From: HK-STAS-PATE-42 sp964461505
Lineage (GTDB): Bacteria > Patescibacteriota > Saccharimonadia > Saccharimonadales > HK-STAS-PATE-42
Direction of reading: 5' to 3'
NCBI GenBank assembly: GCA_964461505.1
Contig: CAYWUW010000015.1
Location: 1 to 7,370, forward strand
DNA: 7,370 nt
This document shows, in pieces, positions 1-5,554 of this stretch. The number at the start of each line of letters is the position of its first letter. The stretch's first letter is position 1. Both the position numbers and the translations under genes were made by a program. Under the pieces are notes generated by a model. That model worked only from the letters and a program-made list of their open reading frames with translations. It did not search any database and had not been told where the DNA came from.

Positions 1-54
1 ACAAGCTCAGGGCAGGCTCCTGTGAAGGCCTGTCCCGCACTTGTTGCGGGAATC
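1..54. repeat. Palindromic intergenic repeat fragment
   Basis: This stretch carries a short hairpin (TCCCGCA at 33-39 pairs with TGCGGGA at 45-51). Its reverse complement closely matches 4687-4740, with a few differences such as TGCGGG against TGTGGG. It therefore belongs to the same repeat mosaic as the second cluster. In this copy it directly abuts the 55-297 repeat; in the second cluster about 190 bp of further repeat material lie between the two matching parts. The window edge cuts the unit at position 1. No gene is visible in 1-291. Confidence 0.8.
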
Positions 55-297
55 CCAGTCAAAAAGAAAAATTCTTTATTTACTTAGATCCTGAAATAAA
101 TTCAGGATGACAAGGGGGAGCTTCAGGATGACGAGGTTGGTGGTTCGGGATGACAAAAAAGACGCGCGTACTGATAGCTATAGAGATCTCTCGGCAGGCT
201 CGAGATGACAGTTCTTGGTCTAAACTTAAGTTCACATCACTGTCATCCCGCTGCAGAGCGGGATCCATACTACGCAAGAGAGAGCTTAAGCTTAGTA
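55..297. repeat. Left copy of a perfect 243-bp inverted repeat
   Basis: Positions 55-297 are the exact reverse complement of 4254-4496; paired coordinates sum to 4551 throughout and I found no mismatch. The unit is built from small palindromes, each starting near a TGTCATCC-type sequence: ATCCTGAA (88-95) with TTCAGGAT (101-108), and the counterpart of the ATCCCGCT/AGCGGGAT hairpin near 245-264. Such mosaics read in several frames as MDPALQRDDS or CHPEFISGS-like peptides, a familiar source of false protein calls. The right edge (292-297) includes the Tyr codon and stop of rpmH. It may act as a transcription terminator for rpmH and as a recombination substrate; both are inferred. Confidence 0.92.
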
Positions 298-429
298 GCT
301 GAGCTTTTTTCGGCCTTTATCTCGGCGAGATTTTAAAACTGCGCGGCCACCTCTTGTTGCCATTCTAGCCATAAAACCGAGCTTGCGCTTAGCCTTCTTT
401 CTTTTTGGTTGGTAAGTTTTTTTAGACAT
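292..429 (-). CDS. rpmH: 50S ribosomal protein L34
   Basis: L34 is a small basic protein of the large ribosomal subunit. This reading frame encodes 45 residues starting MSKKTYQPKRKKAKRKLGFM and ending RRDKGRKKLSY. It has the family's N-terminal TYQP.. block, the central GFMARMATRGGRAVLKSRR core and the Lys/Arg-rich tail; the length is normal for L34 (about 44-47). The ATG at 429 fits the family N-terminus. No Shine-Dalgarno sequence precedes it, and an extended -10 lies only 10 nt upstream, so the mRNA is probably leaderless or nearly so. The Tyr codon and TAA stop lie inside the 243-bp inverted repeat. rnpA, the usual partner downstream of rpmH, is not adjacent here: repeats follow instead. 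Identity is near certain. Confidence 0.95.
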   Translation of the reverse strand: MSKKTYQPKRKKAKRKLGFMARMATRGGRAVLKSRRDKGRKKLSY

Positions 430-439
430 AACTTAACTT

Positions 440-448
440 ATTCTAACA
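440..448 (-). promoter_or_regulatory. Extended -10 promoter for rpmH
   Basis: On the minus strand the sequence reads TGTTAGAAT, an extended -10 (TGn then TAGAAT). A plausible weak -35 (TTCTCA) sits 17 nt upstream. Only 10 nt separate the -10 from the rpmH ATG, placing the start site within about 3-4 nt of the ATG. The upstream stretch to 489 also holds one TAAGCTTA copy (473-480) and nothing else recognisable. Confidence 0.6.
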
Positions 449-489
449 CAGGCTAGAGCTTTTGAGAAGATTTAAGCTTAGCAAAAAAC

Positions 490-1080
490 TCAATGGCCTG
501 CAGGTGTATTCAACATTGAAGTAATTTTGTGCACGCTAAAGACCTTAGTTTCTTGAGGATCCAGCAAGCCGGCCATTTTAGGGTGCATATCTAAAAACCT
601 TTCGTGAGGTACCCCTTCTTGATCACCAAAGTATCTGCTGAGAACGGTTCCCAAGACGATATCTCCATCAAAACAAGTTCTGGCAAACCGGATCAAGTCA
701 TATACGCAAGCCTGAGCGTAACTGCCATGAAAGACCAGTTCTGATGGACTGGTAAGTTCTAAGAAATCTCTGAATTTAAAACCAGCAAGTGCGTCGTAGG
801 GCTCCCCTTTTCCGTACTGGGTGGGCATTGAAAATCTGCCGTTTGCCCTAAACATGTTCATAAAATCTAGACCAGTGTCACTATCTGAACTACCGTTGAC
901 TGTGTGATAGGCCAAAAAACCAAATTGCGCTACCGTAGCTCTGGACTTCAAGGCCCTTATGTAGGCGACATACGCCGGATTGCAAGCTTTATCGGCTTCA
1001 ATTCCACAGGCCCTACTCATAAAATCTGGGTGAACGAAGATGTCTGCTTGCATAAGATCTTTATTAAGTTTAGTCAACAT
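490..1080 (-). CDS. Hypothetical protein, possibly isochorismatase-like
   Basis: The frame is open upstream to 1221, but that part lies antisense to trhO, so I choose the ATG at 1080 (196 residues, MLTKLNKDLMQADIF...). A weak AGAAG lies 8 nt upstream. I do not recognise it firmly. The stretch GKGEPYDALAGFKFRDFLEL (90-109) followed by ELVFHGSYAQACVYDLIRFA (114-133) resembles the isochorismatase-like cysteine hydrolase pattern: a lysine before a YxxF-type segment, then a strand, G-x-Y-A-x-x-C-V and a helix. In that reading K91 and C125 would be catalytic. The usual N-terminal DxQ.DF motif is not clear; HPDF at 17-20 is the nearest match. There is no signal peptide or membrane helix. It is the only gene here ending in TGA and contains no perfect TAAGCTTA. 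It is divergent from trhO, with a 51-bp gap. Confidence 0.75.
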   Translation of the reverse strand: MLTKLNKDLMQADIFVHPDFMSRACGIEADKACNPAYVAYIRALKSRATVAQFGFLAYHTVNGSSDSDTGLDFMNMFRANGRFSMPTQYGKGEPYDALAGFKFRDFLELTSPSELVFHGSYAQACVYDLIRFARTCFDGDIVLGTVLSRYFGDQEGVPHERFLDMHPKMAGLLDPQETKVFSVHKITSMLNTPAGH

Positions 1081-1103
1081 TGTATCATCTTCTACCTCTG
1101 TTT

Positions 1104-1112
1104 TGCTATAAT
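1104..1112 (+). promoter_or_regulatory. Extended -10 promoter for trhO
   Basis: TGCTATAAT is a perfect extended -10. Transcription should begin near 1119, leaving a leader of about 12 nt that contains AGGAA (1121-1125), 6 nt before the ATG at 1132. This ribosome site decides for ATG 1132 over the TTG at 1126, which would abut AGGAA with no spacing. No convincing -35 is visible. Confidence 0.75.
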
Positions 1113-1131
1113 CGAAACATAGGAATTGAAT

Positions 1132-2046
1132 ATGGCGAAACCAAAATCTAAAGAACATAAAGTGCTGCTTTACTACAATTTTGTGCCGGTGGAAGATACG
1201 GAAAGTTTGATGCTCTGGCAAAAATCTTTATGTGAGAACTTAAGCTTAACAGGTAGAATTATTGTAGCGAAGCATGGAATTAACGGCACGCTCGGTGGAA
1301 CTTTAGATGACTGCAAAGCTTATGTTAAGGTGATGAAGAAGCATTCTAAGTTTAAAAACACGCAGTTTAAATGGAGCGAAGGAACTGGCAATGATTTTCC
1401 TAAGCTTAGCGTGAAGGTTAGAAAAGAACTCGTTACGCTAGATCCGGAACACGAATTTGATGTTTTTAATAAATCTAAAGGTTTAAGCCCAGAACAGTGG
1501 CACAAATATTTAGAGGAGAATCCGGAGGTAACTCTTTTAGATGCTCGTAATGTTTATGAAAGTGAAATTGGGGTTTTTAAAGCTGGCAGTAAGAATTTGA
1601 TTGCGCCTAAAATTAATGCTTTTCGTGAGATTAAAGAACACTTGGAAGAGATTCCAAAAGATAAGCCGGTTTTAACTTATTGCACGGGAGATGTAAGGTG
1701 CGAATATTTAAGTGCCTACATGAAGGATAAGGGTTTTGAAGAGGTTTACCATTTGGAAGGCGGAATTGTAAAATATGGTCAAAAGTATGGCAAAGATGGT
1801 TTTTGGGATGGCCAGCTCTTTACTTTTGATGGCAGAATGAAATTGGATTTTGGCAACGGCGATATTGCGCAATGTAGATCTTGCGGCAAAAAGACGAGTG
1901 AACAAATTAATTGTGAGGTAGAAGAATGCAATGAGCTGCAAGTTATTTGTGGAGATTGCCAAAAAAAGAGTTTTAAGTGCGCAAAATGTGGAGCTCTCGG
2001 CAAAGGTAGAAGGCATATTGAAAAAACGGAATTAAGCTTAGTGTAA
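1132..2046 (+). CDS. trhO: tRNA uridine(34) hydroxylase, rhodanese family
   Basis: The TrhO/YceA (UPF0176) family uses a rhodanese-like domain to make 5-hydroxyuridine at the wobble position of certain tRNAs with O2. The 304-residue protein has the N-terminal family domain (VLLYYNFVPV..., GRIIVAKHGINGTLGGT at 41-57), then a rhodanese domain (about 119-220) with TLLDARNVYESEIGVF (134-149) and the active-site loop around C184 in YCTGDVRCE. The usual loop is CTGGIRCE, so this has Asp in place of the second Gly. The tail (248-286) holds eight cysteines, three in CxxC pairs (248/251, 273/276, 283/286) plus C261 and C266; metal binding is likely but inferred. It is shorter than E. coli YceA, mainly at the C-terminus. 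A TAAGCTTA copy sits a few codons before the stop. Confidence 0.9.
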   Translation: MAKPKSKEHKVLLYYNFVPVEDTESLMLWQKSLCENLSLTGRIIVAKHGINGTLGGTLDDCKAYVKVMKKHSKFKNTQFKWSEGTGNDFPKLSVKVRKELVTLDPEHEFDVFNKSKGLSPEQWHKYLEENPEVTLLDARNVYESEIGVFKAGSKNLIAPKINAFREIKEHLEEIPKDKPVLTYCTGDVRCEYLSAYMKDKGFEEVYHLEGGIVKYGQKYGKDGFWDGQLFTFDGRMKLDFGNGDIAQCRSCGKKTSEQINCEVEECNELQVICGDCQKKSFKCAKCGALGKGRRHIEKTELSLV

Positions 2047-2059
2047 AATGGATCTTTTG

Positions 2060-2068
2060 TGCTAGAAT
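2060..2068 (+). promoter_or_regulatory. Extended -10 promoter for secG
   Basis: TGCTAGAAT matches the extended -10 form seen elsewhere in the window. TAAGCTTA follows immediately (2069-2076) and would cover the start site near 2075. The leader to the ATG at 2109 is about 34 nt, with a weak AGAAG (2096-2100) 8 nt before the ATG. The solute-binding protein gene downstream shows no clear promoter of its own and may share this one. Confidence 0.6.
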
Positions 2069-2108
2069 TAAGCTTAATACACAACAAGACCTATCAGAAG
2101 TTTAGAAT

Positions 2109-2324
2109 ATGGATGTTTTTGAAATTACACTTTTTGTAAGCGCCGGAATTATGATTCTGTTAATTTTGCTGCAGACACGTGGAGCAAGTTTGGGCGCCGG
2201 ATTTGGTGGTTCTGGAGAGTTGCATACTGAAAGACGCGGCGTTGAAAAAAACATCTTTCAACTAACCATTGTTGCGGCAACTATTTTTGTAGGCAGCATC
2301 ATTTTGAGCATCCTAATTGGTTAA
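2109..2324 (+). CDS. secG: Protein translocase subunit SecG
   Basis: SecG is the small auxiliary subunit of the SecYEG channel in the cytoplasmic membrane. The 71-residue product has two membrane helices (about 4-22 and 51-70) joined by the signature loop LLQTRGASLGAGFGGSGE (20-37) followed by a charged ERRGVEK segment. This is the SecG pattern of a Gln at the end of helix 1 and a Gly-rich loop. Length is normal for the compact bacterial form. The ATG at 2109 gives the expected N-terminus. Its TAA stop is the first three bases of a TAAGCTTA copy. The neighbour downstream is an exported solute-binding protein that would itself need the Sec channel. Confidence 0.93.
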   Translation: MDVFEITLFVSAGIMILLILLQTRGASLGAGFGGSGELHTERRGVEKNIFQLTIVAATIFVGSIILSILIG

Positions 2325-2438
2325 GCTTAATGGTTTTCACTACACCACTCCATCTTCGTTTAGGCTAGCCGAGTATCAACGATGGCGAAAGAAAAGTTGC
2401 GGTAAAGGGCTTAAAAAGCTTAAACTTAAAAGTTATAG
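2325..2438 (+). other. Structured secG to solute-binding-protein spacer
   Basis: This 114-nt spacer holds an imperfect hairpin: CCATC..GTT (2350-2360, with a 3-nt bulge) can pair with AACGATGG (2378-2385), enclosing the palindrome GGCTAGCC (2363-2370). A seven-codon frame, ATG 2382 to TAA 2403 (MAKEKLR), overlaps the 3' arm, but it has no ribosome site. No clear promoter or strong Shine-Dalgarno precedes the ATG at 2439. It could be a leader affecting expression of the downstream gene, a small RNA, or simply spacer. Confidence 0.3.
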
Positions 2439-4259
2439 ATGAAGCGAATTAAGCTTAATAAAGAATCGTTACAAAAAGCCAAAGAAGATTTGCAGCTTAA
2501 AAAAAAGCTGGATTTTGCCCACAGAACTATCCACAGAAAAAGTTTAGTTCACACAAGAAGACATTTAACGAGTCGGCTAGATTCGGTTAAGAATTTAAAT
2601 ACTCGGAGGCTGCTTAGTTCTTGGGGTTTTAAGTTTGCGGCAATTGCAGTTTTGGCCGGCTTAAGTTACGCGCATCTAAATCCGAACTCTAGATACGAAG
2701 GATTCATTGATGGAGGTTCGGTAATTGTTGGCATTAAAGATGAGAATACTAAGCTTAAGTTAAACCCACTAACGCTCAGCAGCCCGGCAGAACAAGCGGT
2801 TGGGCGCTTAATTTATAGTTCTCTTTTAGAATATGATGGTTCTGGAAACTTAAAAGGAGATTTGGTTTCAACTTATTCTAGTGAAGATGGTGGAAAAAGG
2901 TTGCGCCTAAACTTAAGAGATGGCTTAAAGTGGCAAGATGGCCAGGATTTAACATCGGAAGATATTGTTTTTACAATTACGCAGCTTAAGCAACCGCGAG
3001 TAAATAGTAGCTTGAGAGATTCTCTGGCCGGTGTAGAAGTGGCGGCAATTGATGCTAAAACGGTTGATATTAGCAGCGCGAAACCTCTGGCTGGTTTGGA
3101 TGATTTATTAACTAGAATTAGAATTGCTCCAGAACATTTGTTTGAAGGCATTGAACCAGAATCTTTAAGTTCGGTAGATTACAACGAACTCCCGGTTGGA
3201 AGCGGGCCGCTTGAGGTTGGCTCTTTTGTAACTACGAAAGATACTTCAACTTTAGGGATTGAAGGTGCTGGAACTTTTCAACAACTTAAGCTTAATGTGA
3301 ACAAGAATTATTACGGGAACCAAGCTCAGGCAGATTTAACTTTTAGAGTTTTTAGCACTAAAGATAATTTGGAAGATGCTTTTGATGGTGGTTTGGTAGA
3401 GATTTTTATAAGCGGAGAGAATAATGAGGCTTTAAGCCCGGGCTATCAGGAGCTAGAGCTGGCGGTGAGTTCTGGTGTGTTTAGCTTTTTTAATTTGGAG
3501 AATGTTAATTTGAAGGATGTTCGTGTAAGAAGAGCTTTAAGCGGAGTGATTGATAGAAAGTTGGTTAGTGAATTGAGCGGTGGAGTTGCTCCGCTTTATT
3601 CACCGGTTTTAGAGGTGCCAGGAACGGCTCCTGCGATATTAAGCTTAGATCAAGCTAGAGCTTTAATTACAGAGGCTGGCTGGCAATATGATGGGGCAAA
3701 ATCTATTTTTGTAAAAGATGGCCAAGAATTTGAACTGAACTTAGTAACTGGTGATTCAGAAGATTACGTGGCGGCAGCTAGAAAACTGGCGGCAGATTGG
3801 CGAGATGTCGGAATTAGAGTTAACGTTGCGGTTGTTAAATCTAGTGAACTGCAAGCTAACTATTTTGTAAATAAAAGTTATGATATTTTGTTGTATGGAA
3901 TTTCTTTAAACCAGGCCAGCGAACCTTACGCTTATTGGTCGAGCGCGGCGGCAACCTCTAAGGGTTTAAACTTTAGTAATTATAAATCGGCTCCAAGCGA
4001 TGCAGATTTGGATATTGCCAGAACTAAGGTTAACAGCAAAGAAAGGAATTTGCGCCTGGAAAGGTTTGCAAAGCGTTGGTTAGAAGATGTTCCGGCGGCG
4101 AGTTTGTATGTTCCGGGTTTGAGGGTAGTTTATAATGCTAAATCTATTCAGCCGGAACCAAACCAGAGCGTGCCTGTGGCAAATTATGCTGATGCTTTTG
4201 CTTTTTTGAAAGAGGTTAAGGCGGCAAAAAAGAAGATTTATAAAACTGAAGATTACTAA
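2439..4259 (+). CDS. Membrane-anchored ABC peptide-type solute-binding protein (family 5)
   Basis: Family-5 solute-binding proteins (DppA/OppA type) capture peptides or similar ligands outside the membrane for an ABC importer. The 606-residue product starts with an unusually long basic segment (1-61, rich in Lys, Arg and His), then one hydrophobic helix (about 62-79, FKFAAIAVLAGLSYAHL). There is no lipobox cysteine, so it is probably held by an uncleaved signal anchor with the basic part inside. The binding domain follows: GRLIYSSLLEYDGSGN (122-137), LRDGLKWQDGQDLTSEDIVF (159-178), LPVGSGPLEV (251-260, the family's PVGTGP site) and DVRVRRALSGVIDRKLV (360-376). No permease or ATPase gene is in the window. 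The Tyr-TAA end lies inside the right inverted repeat. The family is secure; the ligand is unknown. Confidence 0.88.
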   Translation: MKRIKLNKESLQKAKEDLQLKKKLDFAHRTIHRKSLVHTRRHLTSRLDSVKNLNTRRLLSSWGFKFAAIAVLAGLSYAHLNPNSRYEGFIDGGSVIVGIKDENTKLKLNPLTLSSPAEQAVGRLIYSSLLEYDGSGNLKGDLVSTYSSEDGGKRLRLNLRDGLKWQDGQDLTSEDIVFTITQLKQPRVNSSLRDSLAGVEVAAIDAKTVDISSAKPLAGLDDLLTRIRIAPEHLFEGIEPESLSSVDYNELPVGSGPLEVGSFVTTKDTSTLGIEGAGTFQQLKLNVNKNYYGNQAQADLTFRVFSTKDNLEDAFDGGLVEIFISGENNEALSPGYQELELAVSSGVFSFFNLENVNLKDVRVRRALSGVIDRKLVSELSGGVAPLYSPVLEVPGTAPAILSLDQARALITEAGWQYDGAKSIFVKDGQEFELNLVTGDSEDYVAAARKLAADWRDVGIRVNVAVVKSSELQANYFVNKSYDILLYGISLNQASEPYAYWSSAAATSKGLNFSNYKSAPSDADLDIARTKVNSKERNLRLERFAKRWLEDVPAASLYVPGLRVVYNAKSIQPEPNQSVPVANYADAFAFLKEVKAAKKKIYKTEDY

Positions 4260-4496
4260 GCTTAAGCTCTCTCTTGCGTAGTATGGATCCCGCTCTGCAG
4301 CGGGATGACAGTGATGTGAACTTAAGTTTAGACCAAGAACTGTCATCTCGAGCCTGCCGAGAGATCTCTATAGCTATCAGTACGCGCGTCTTTTTTGTCA
4401 TCCCGAACCACCAACCTCGTCATCCTGAAGCTCCCCCTTGTCATCCTGAATTTATTTCAGGATCTAAGTAAATAAAGAATTTTTCTTTTTGACTGG
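4254..4496. repeat. Right copy of the perfect 243-bp inverted repeat
   Basis: It is the exact reverse complement of 55-297. Its left edge covers the last Tyr codon and TAA of the solute-binding protein gene plus a TAAGCTTA copy (4257-4264). Hairpins inside include ATCCCGCT (4287-4294) with AGCGGGAT (4299-4306), and ATCCTGAA (4443-4450) with TTCAGGAT (4456-4463). The apparent reading frames on either strand are repeat artefacts. It may also serve as the terminator between the convergent genes on either side. Confidence 0.92.
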
Positions 4497-4776
4497 ATTC
4501 TTCACATACGTTCAGAATGACAGTGGCGGAAACTAAGCTTAATTCTTTTTTTGACTGGATCCCCAGTCAAGCATGTCATGGCGACATGCCATGGCTGGGG
4601 ATGACACCCCCACATTGTCATCCTGAGGAACGAGCCTAGCGAGTGACGTGAGGATCTAGTAATAAGGAATTCTTCTTTTTGACTGGATCCCCGCAACAAG
4701 TGTGGGACAGGCCTTCACAGGAGCCTGCCCTGAGCTTGTCGAATGGGTTCAGAATGACGGTGGCGGGGGTTTAAGT
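4497..4776. repeat. Mosaic of further palindromic repeat units
   Basis: No gene is visible. The stretch holds ATCCCCAG (4559-4566) pairing with CTGGGGAT (4595-4602) around an inner CATGTC/GACATG hairpin, a unit from about 4617 to 4655 that starts TGTCATCCTGAGG and ends GAGGATC, and a unit at 4685-4740 related to 1-54. CTTTTTGACTGGAT is repeated directly at 4485-4498 and 4675-4688. TTCAGAATGAC followed by nearly the same GTGGCGG text occurs at 4511 and 4749. One TAAGCTTA copy is at 4534-4541. It reads as several nested intergenic elements inserted into or beside each other. Confidence 0.8.
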
Positions 4777-5553
4777 TTAGGCTTGGGCGGCGATAAAAGC
4801 TTGGGTAAGAAAGCTCGCTTTTGGAGCCCAAATCTGCCAACAGGCTAATTGGGCGGAGAATTGTTCTTGAGTTAGTTCAGTTTTTTGAAGCAAATATTTA
4901 GAGTTGGCGGAATCTACCGCTAGAATTAAGTTATCTTCAAAAAGAATAAGTTTAGATTCAAAGAGCTGTTGGAGTTCTAAAAGTGAATTAAGCTTAGTGG
5001 CGGCTCCGGAACTGAGACTAATTGGGAGTTCTAAATTATGAGGAATTGTTTTTTGGAGTTTTTGTAAAGCGCTGGGGCTAAGTAAAATTGTTAAGTTTGG
5101 ATTTTGCAGAAGCTCGTTTGCATAGCTAAGAATTAAGCTTAGCGAACCTTCGGTAACTACAACTGGTTTAAAGGTGTGGGCGATGGCAGAATAAAGCTGC
5201 TTGGCGGTGGAGGAGTTTTTGCCAGAATCGGCCAGAATTAAGGAATCGGTGAGGGCAAACTCTGTTAGCAAAGTTTGAGCACCCTGCTGGGTTAGGCCGA
5301 AGTAATTATCAAACTTAATGGGCTGGAGAACCGGCGCTTGCAGCTTAAAGCTGACAGCTAGAGTTTCGGGAACTAGAACCGTAGGGCGAGACTCTAAACT
5401 TAAGATTCTTTTAGAGATTGAATCTACAGTTTTAAGCTTAAGGCTGGCTCCGCCAAAAATGAGGATGGAACCGGCTTGATCTTTTCGTTCTGGCTTTTCC
5501 CAGAGGAGTTTTTCTGCAAGACCTTCAGTTTGAAGTGGTGTTAAGCTTAGCAT
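4777..5553 (-). CDS. Divergent ribokinase-like (YjeF C-terminal/NnrD-like) protein
   Basis: The 258-residue product starts at ATG 5553, one base after the xth stop, and is probably translated by coupling; the TTG at 5571 would give six extra residues. The order of segments resembles ADP-dependent NAD(P)H-hydrate dehydratase (NnrD, YjeF C-terminal domain). These are a KDQAGSILIFGGASL start (24-38, compare the family's KG..G.vlviGGS), DSLILADSGKNSSTAKQL (103-120), FKPVVVTEGSLSLIL (128-142, where the family has PlVlDADaLn), NLTILLSPSALQKL (153-166) and a helical end. The GTGD/GSGD-type loop with the catalytic Asp is not visible, and DADALN is degraded. It may be an inactive or repurposed relative. 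No signal peptide or membrane helix is evident. The gene is real; the fold is a moderate guess. Confidence 0.8.
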   Translation of the reverse strand: MLSLTPLQTEGLAEKLLWEKPERKDQAGSILIFGGASLKLKTVDSISKRILSLESRPTVLVPETLAVSFKLQAPVLQPIKFDNYFGLTQQGAQTLLTEFALTDSLILADSGKNSSTAKQLYSAIAHTFKPVVVTEGSLSLILSYANELLQNPNLTILLSPSALQKLQKTIPHNLELPISLSSGAATKLNSLLELQQLFESKLILFEDNLILAVDSANSKYLLQKTELTQEQFSAQLACWQIWAPKASFLTQAFIAAQA

Positions 5554-5554
5554 T

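Noticed and set aside
80..277. 65-codon frame (MRSMDPALQ...) on the minus strand, with an identical one at 4274-4471 on the plus strand
   Set aside because: It lies entirely within the perfect inverted repeat, translates palindromic repeat units, and has no ribosome site. This is a classic repeat-derived false gene.
490..492. Recoded TGA (as in Gracilibacteria/Absconditabacteria)
   Set aside because: Reading through adds only a few codons before TAA, and no gene in the window contains an internal TGA, so the standard code fits.
1126..1131. TTG start for trhO
   Set aside because: TTG directly abuts AGGAA, whereas ATG 1132 has normal spacing and matches the family start better.
1081..1221. 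N-terminal extension of the 490-1080 protein
   Set aside because: It would run antisense into trhO past its promoter, and the residues look like random antisense sequence; ATG 1080 is more credible.
2325..2438. SRP RNA or another known small RNA in the spacer
   Set aside because: I could not find the SRP domain IV core or any other recognisable RNA family signature.
55..4496. Composite transposon
   Set aside because: The flanking inverted repeats contain no transposase, no target-site duplication is visible, and the enclosed genes are core genes.
4502..4699. 65-codon frame on the minus strand in the second repeat cluster
   Set aside because: It is made of the TGTCATCC/GGATCC repeat text and resembles no protein.
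1..4776. CRISPR array
   Set aside because: The repeats are palindromic intergenic units of varied length and spacing; there are no regular repeats with unique spacers, and no cas gene.
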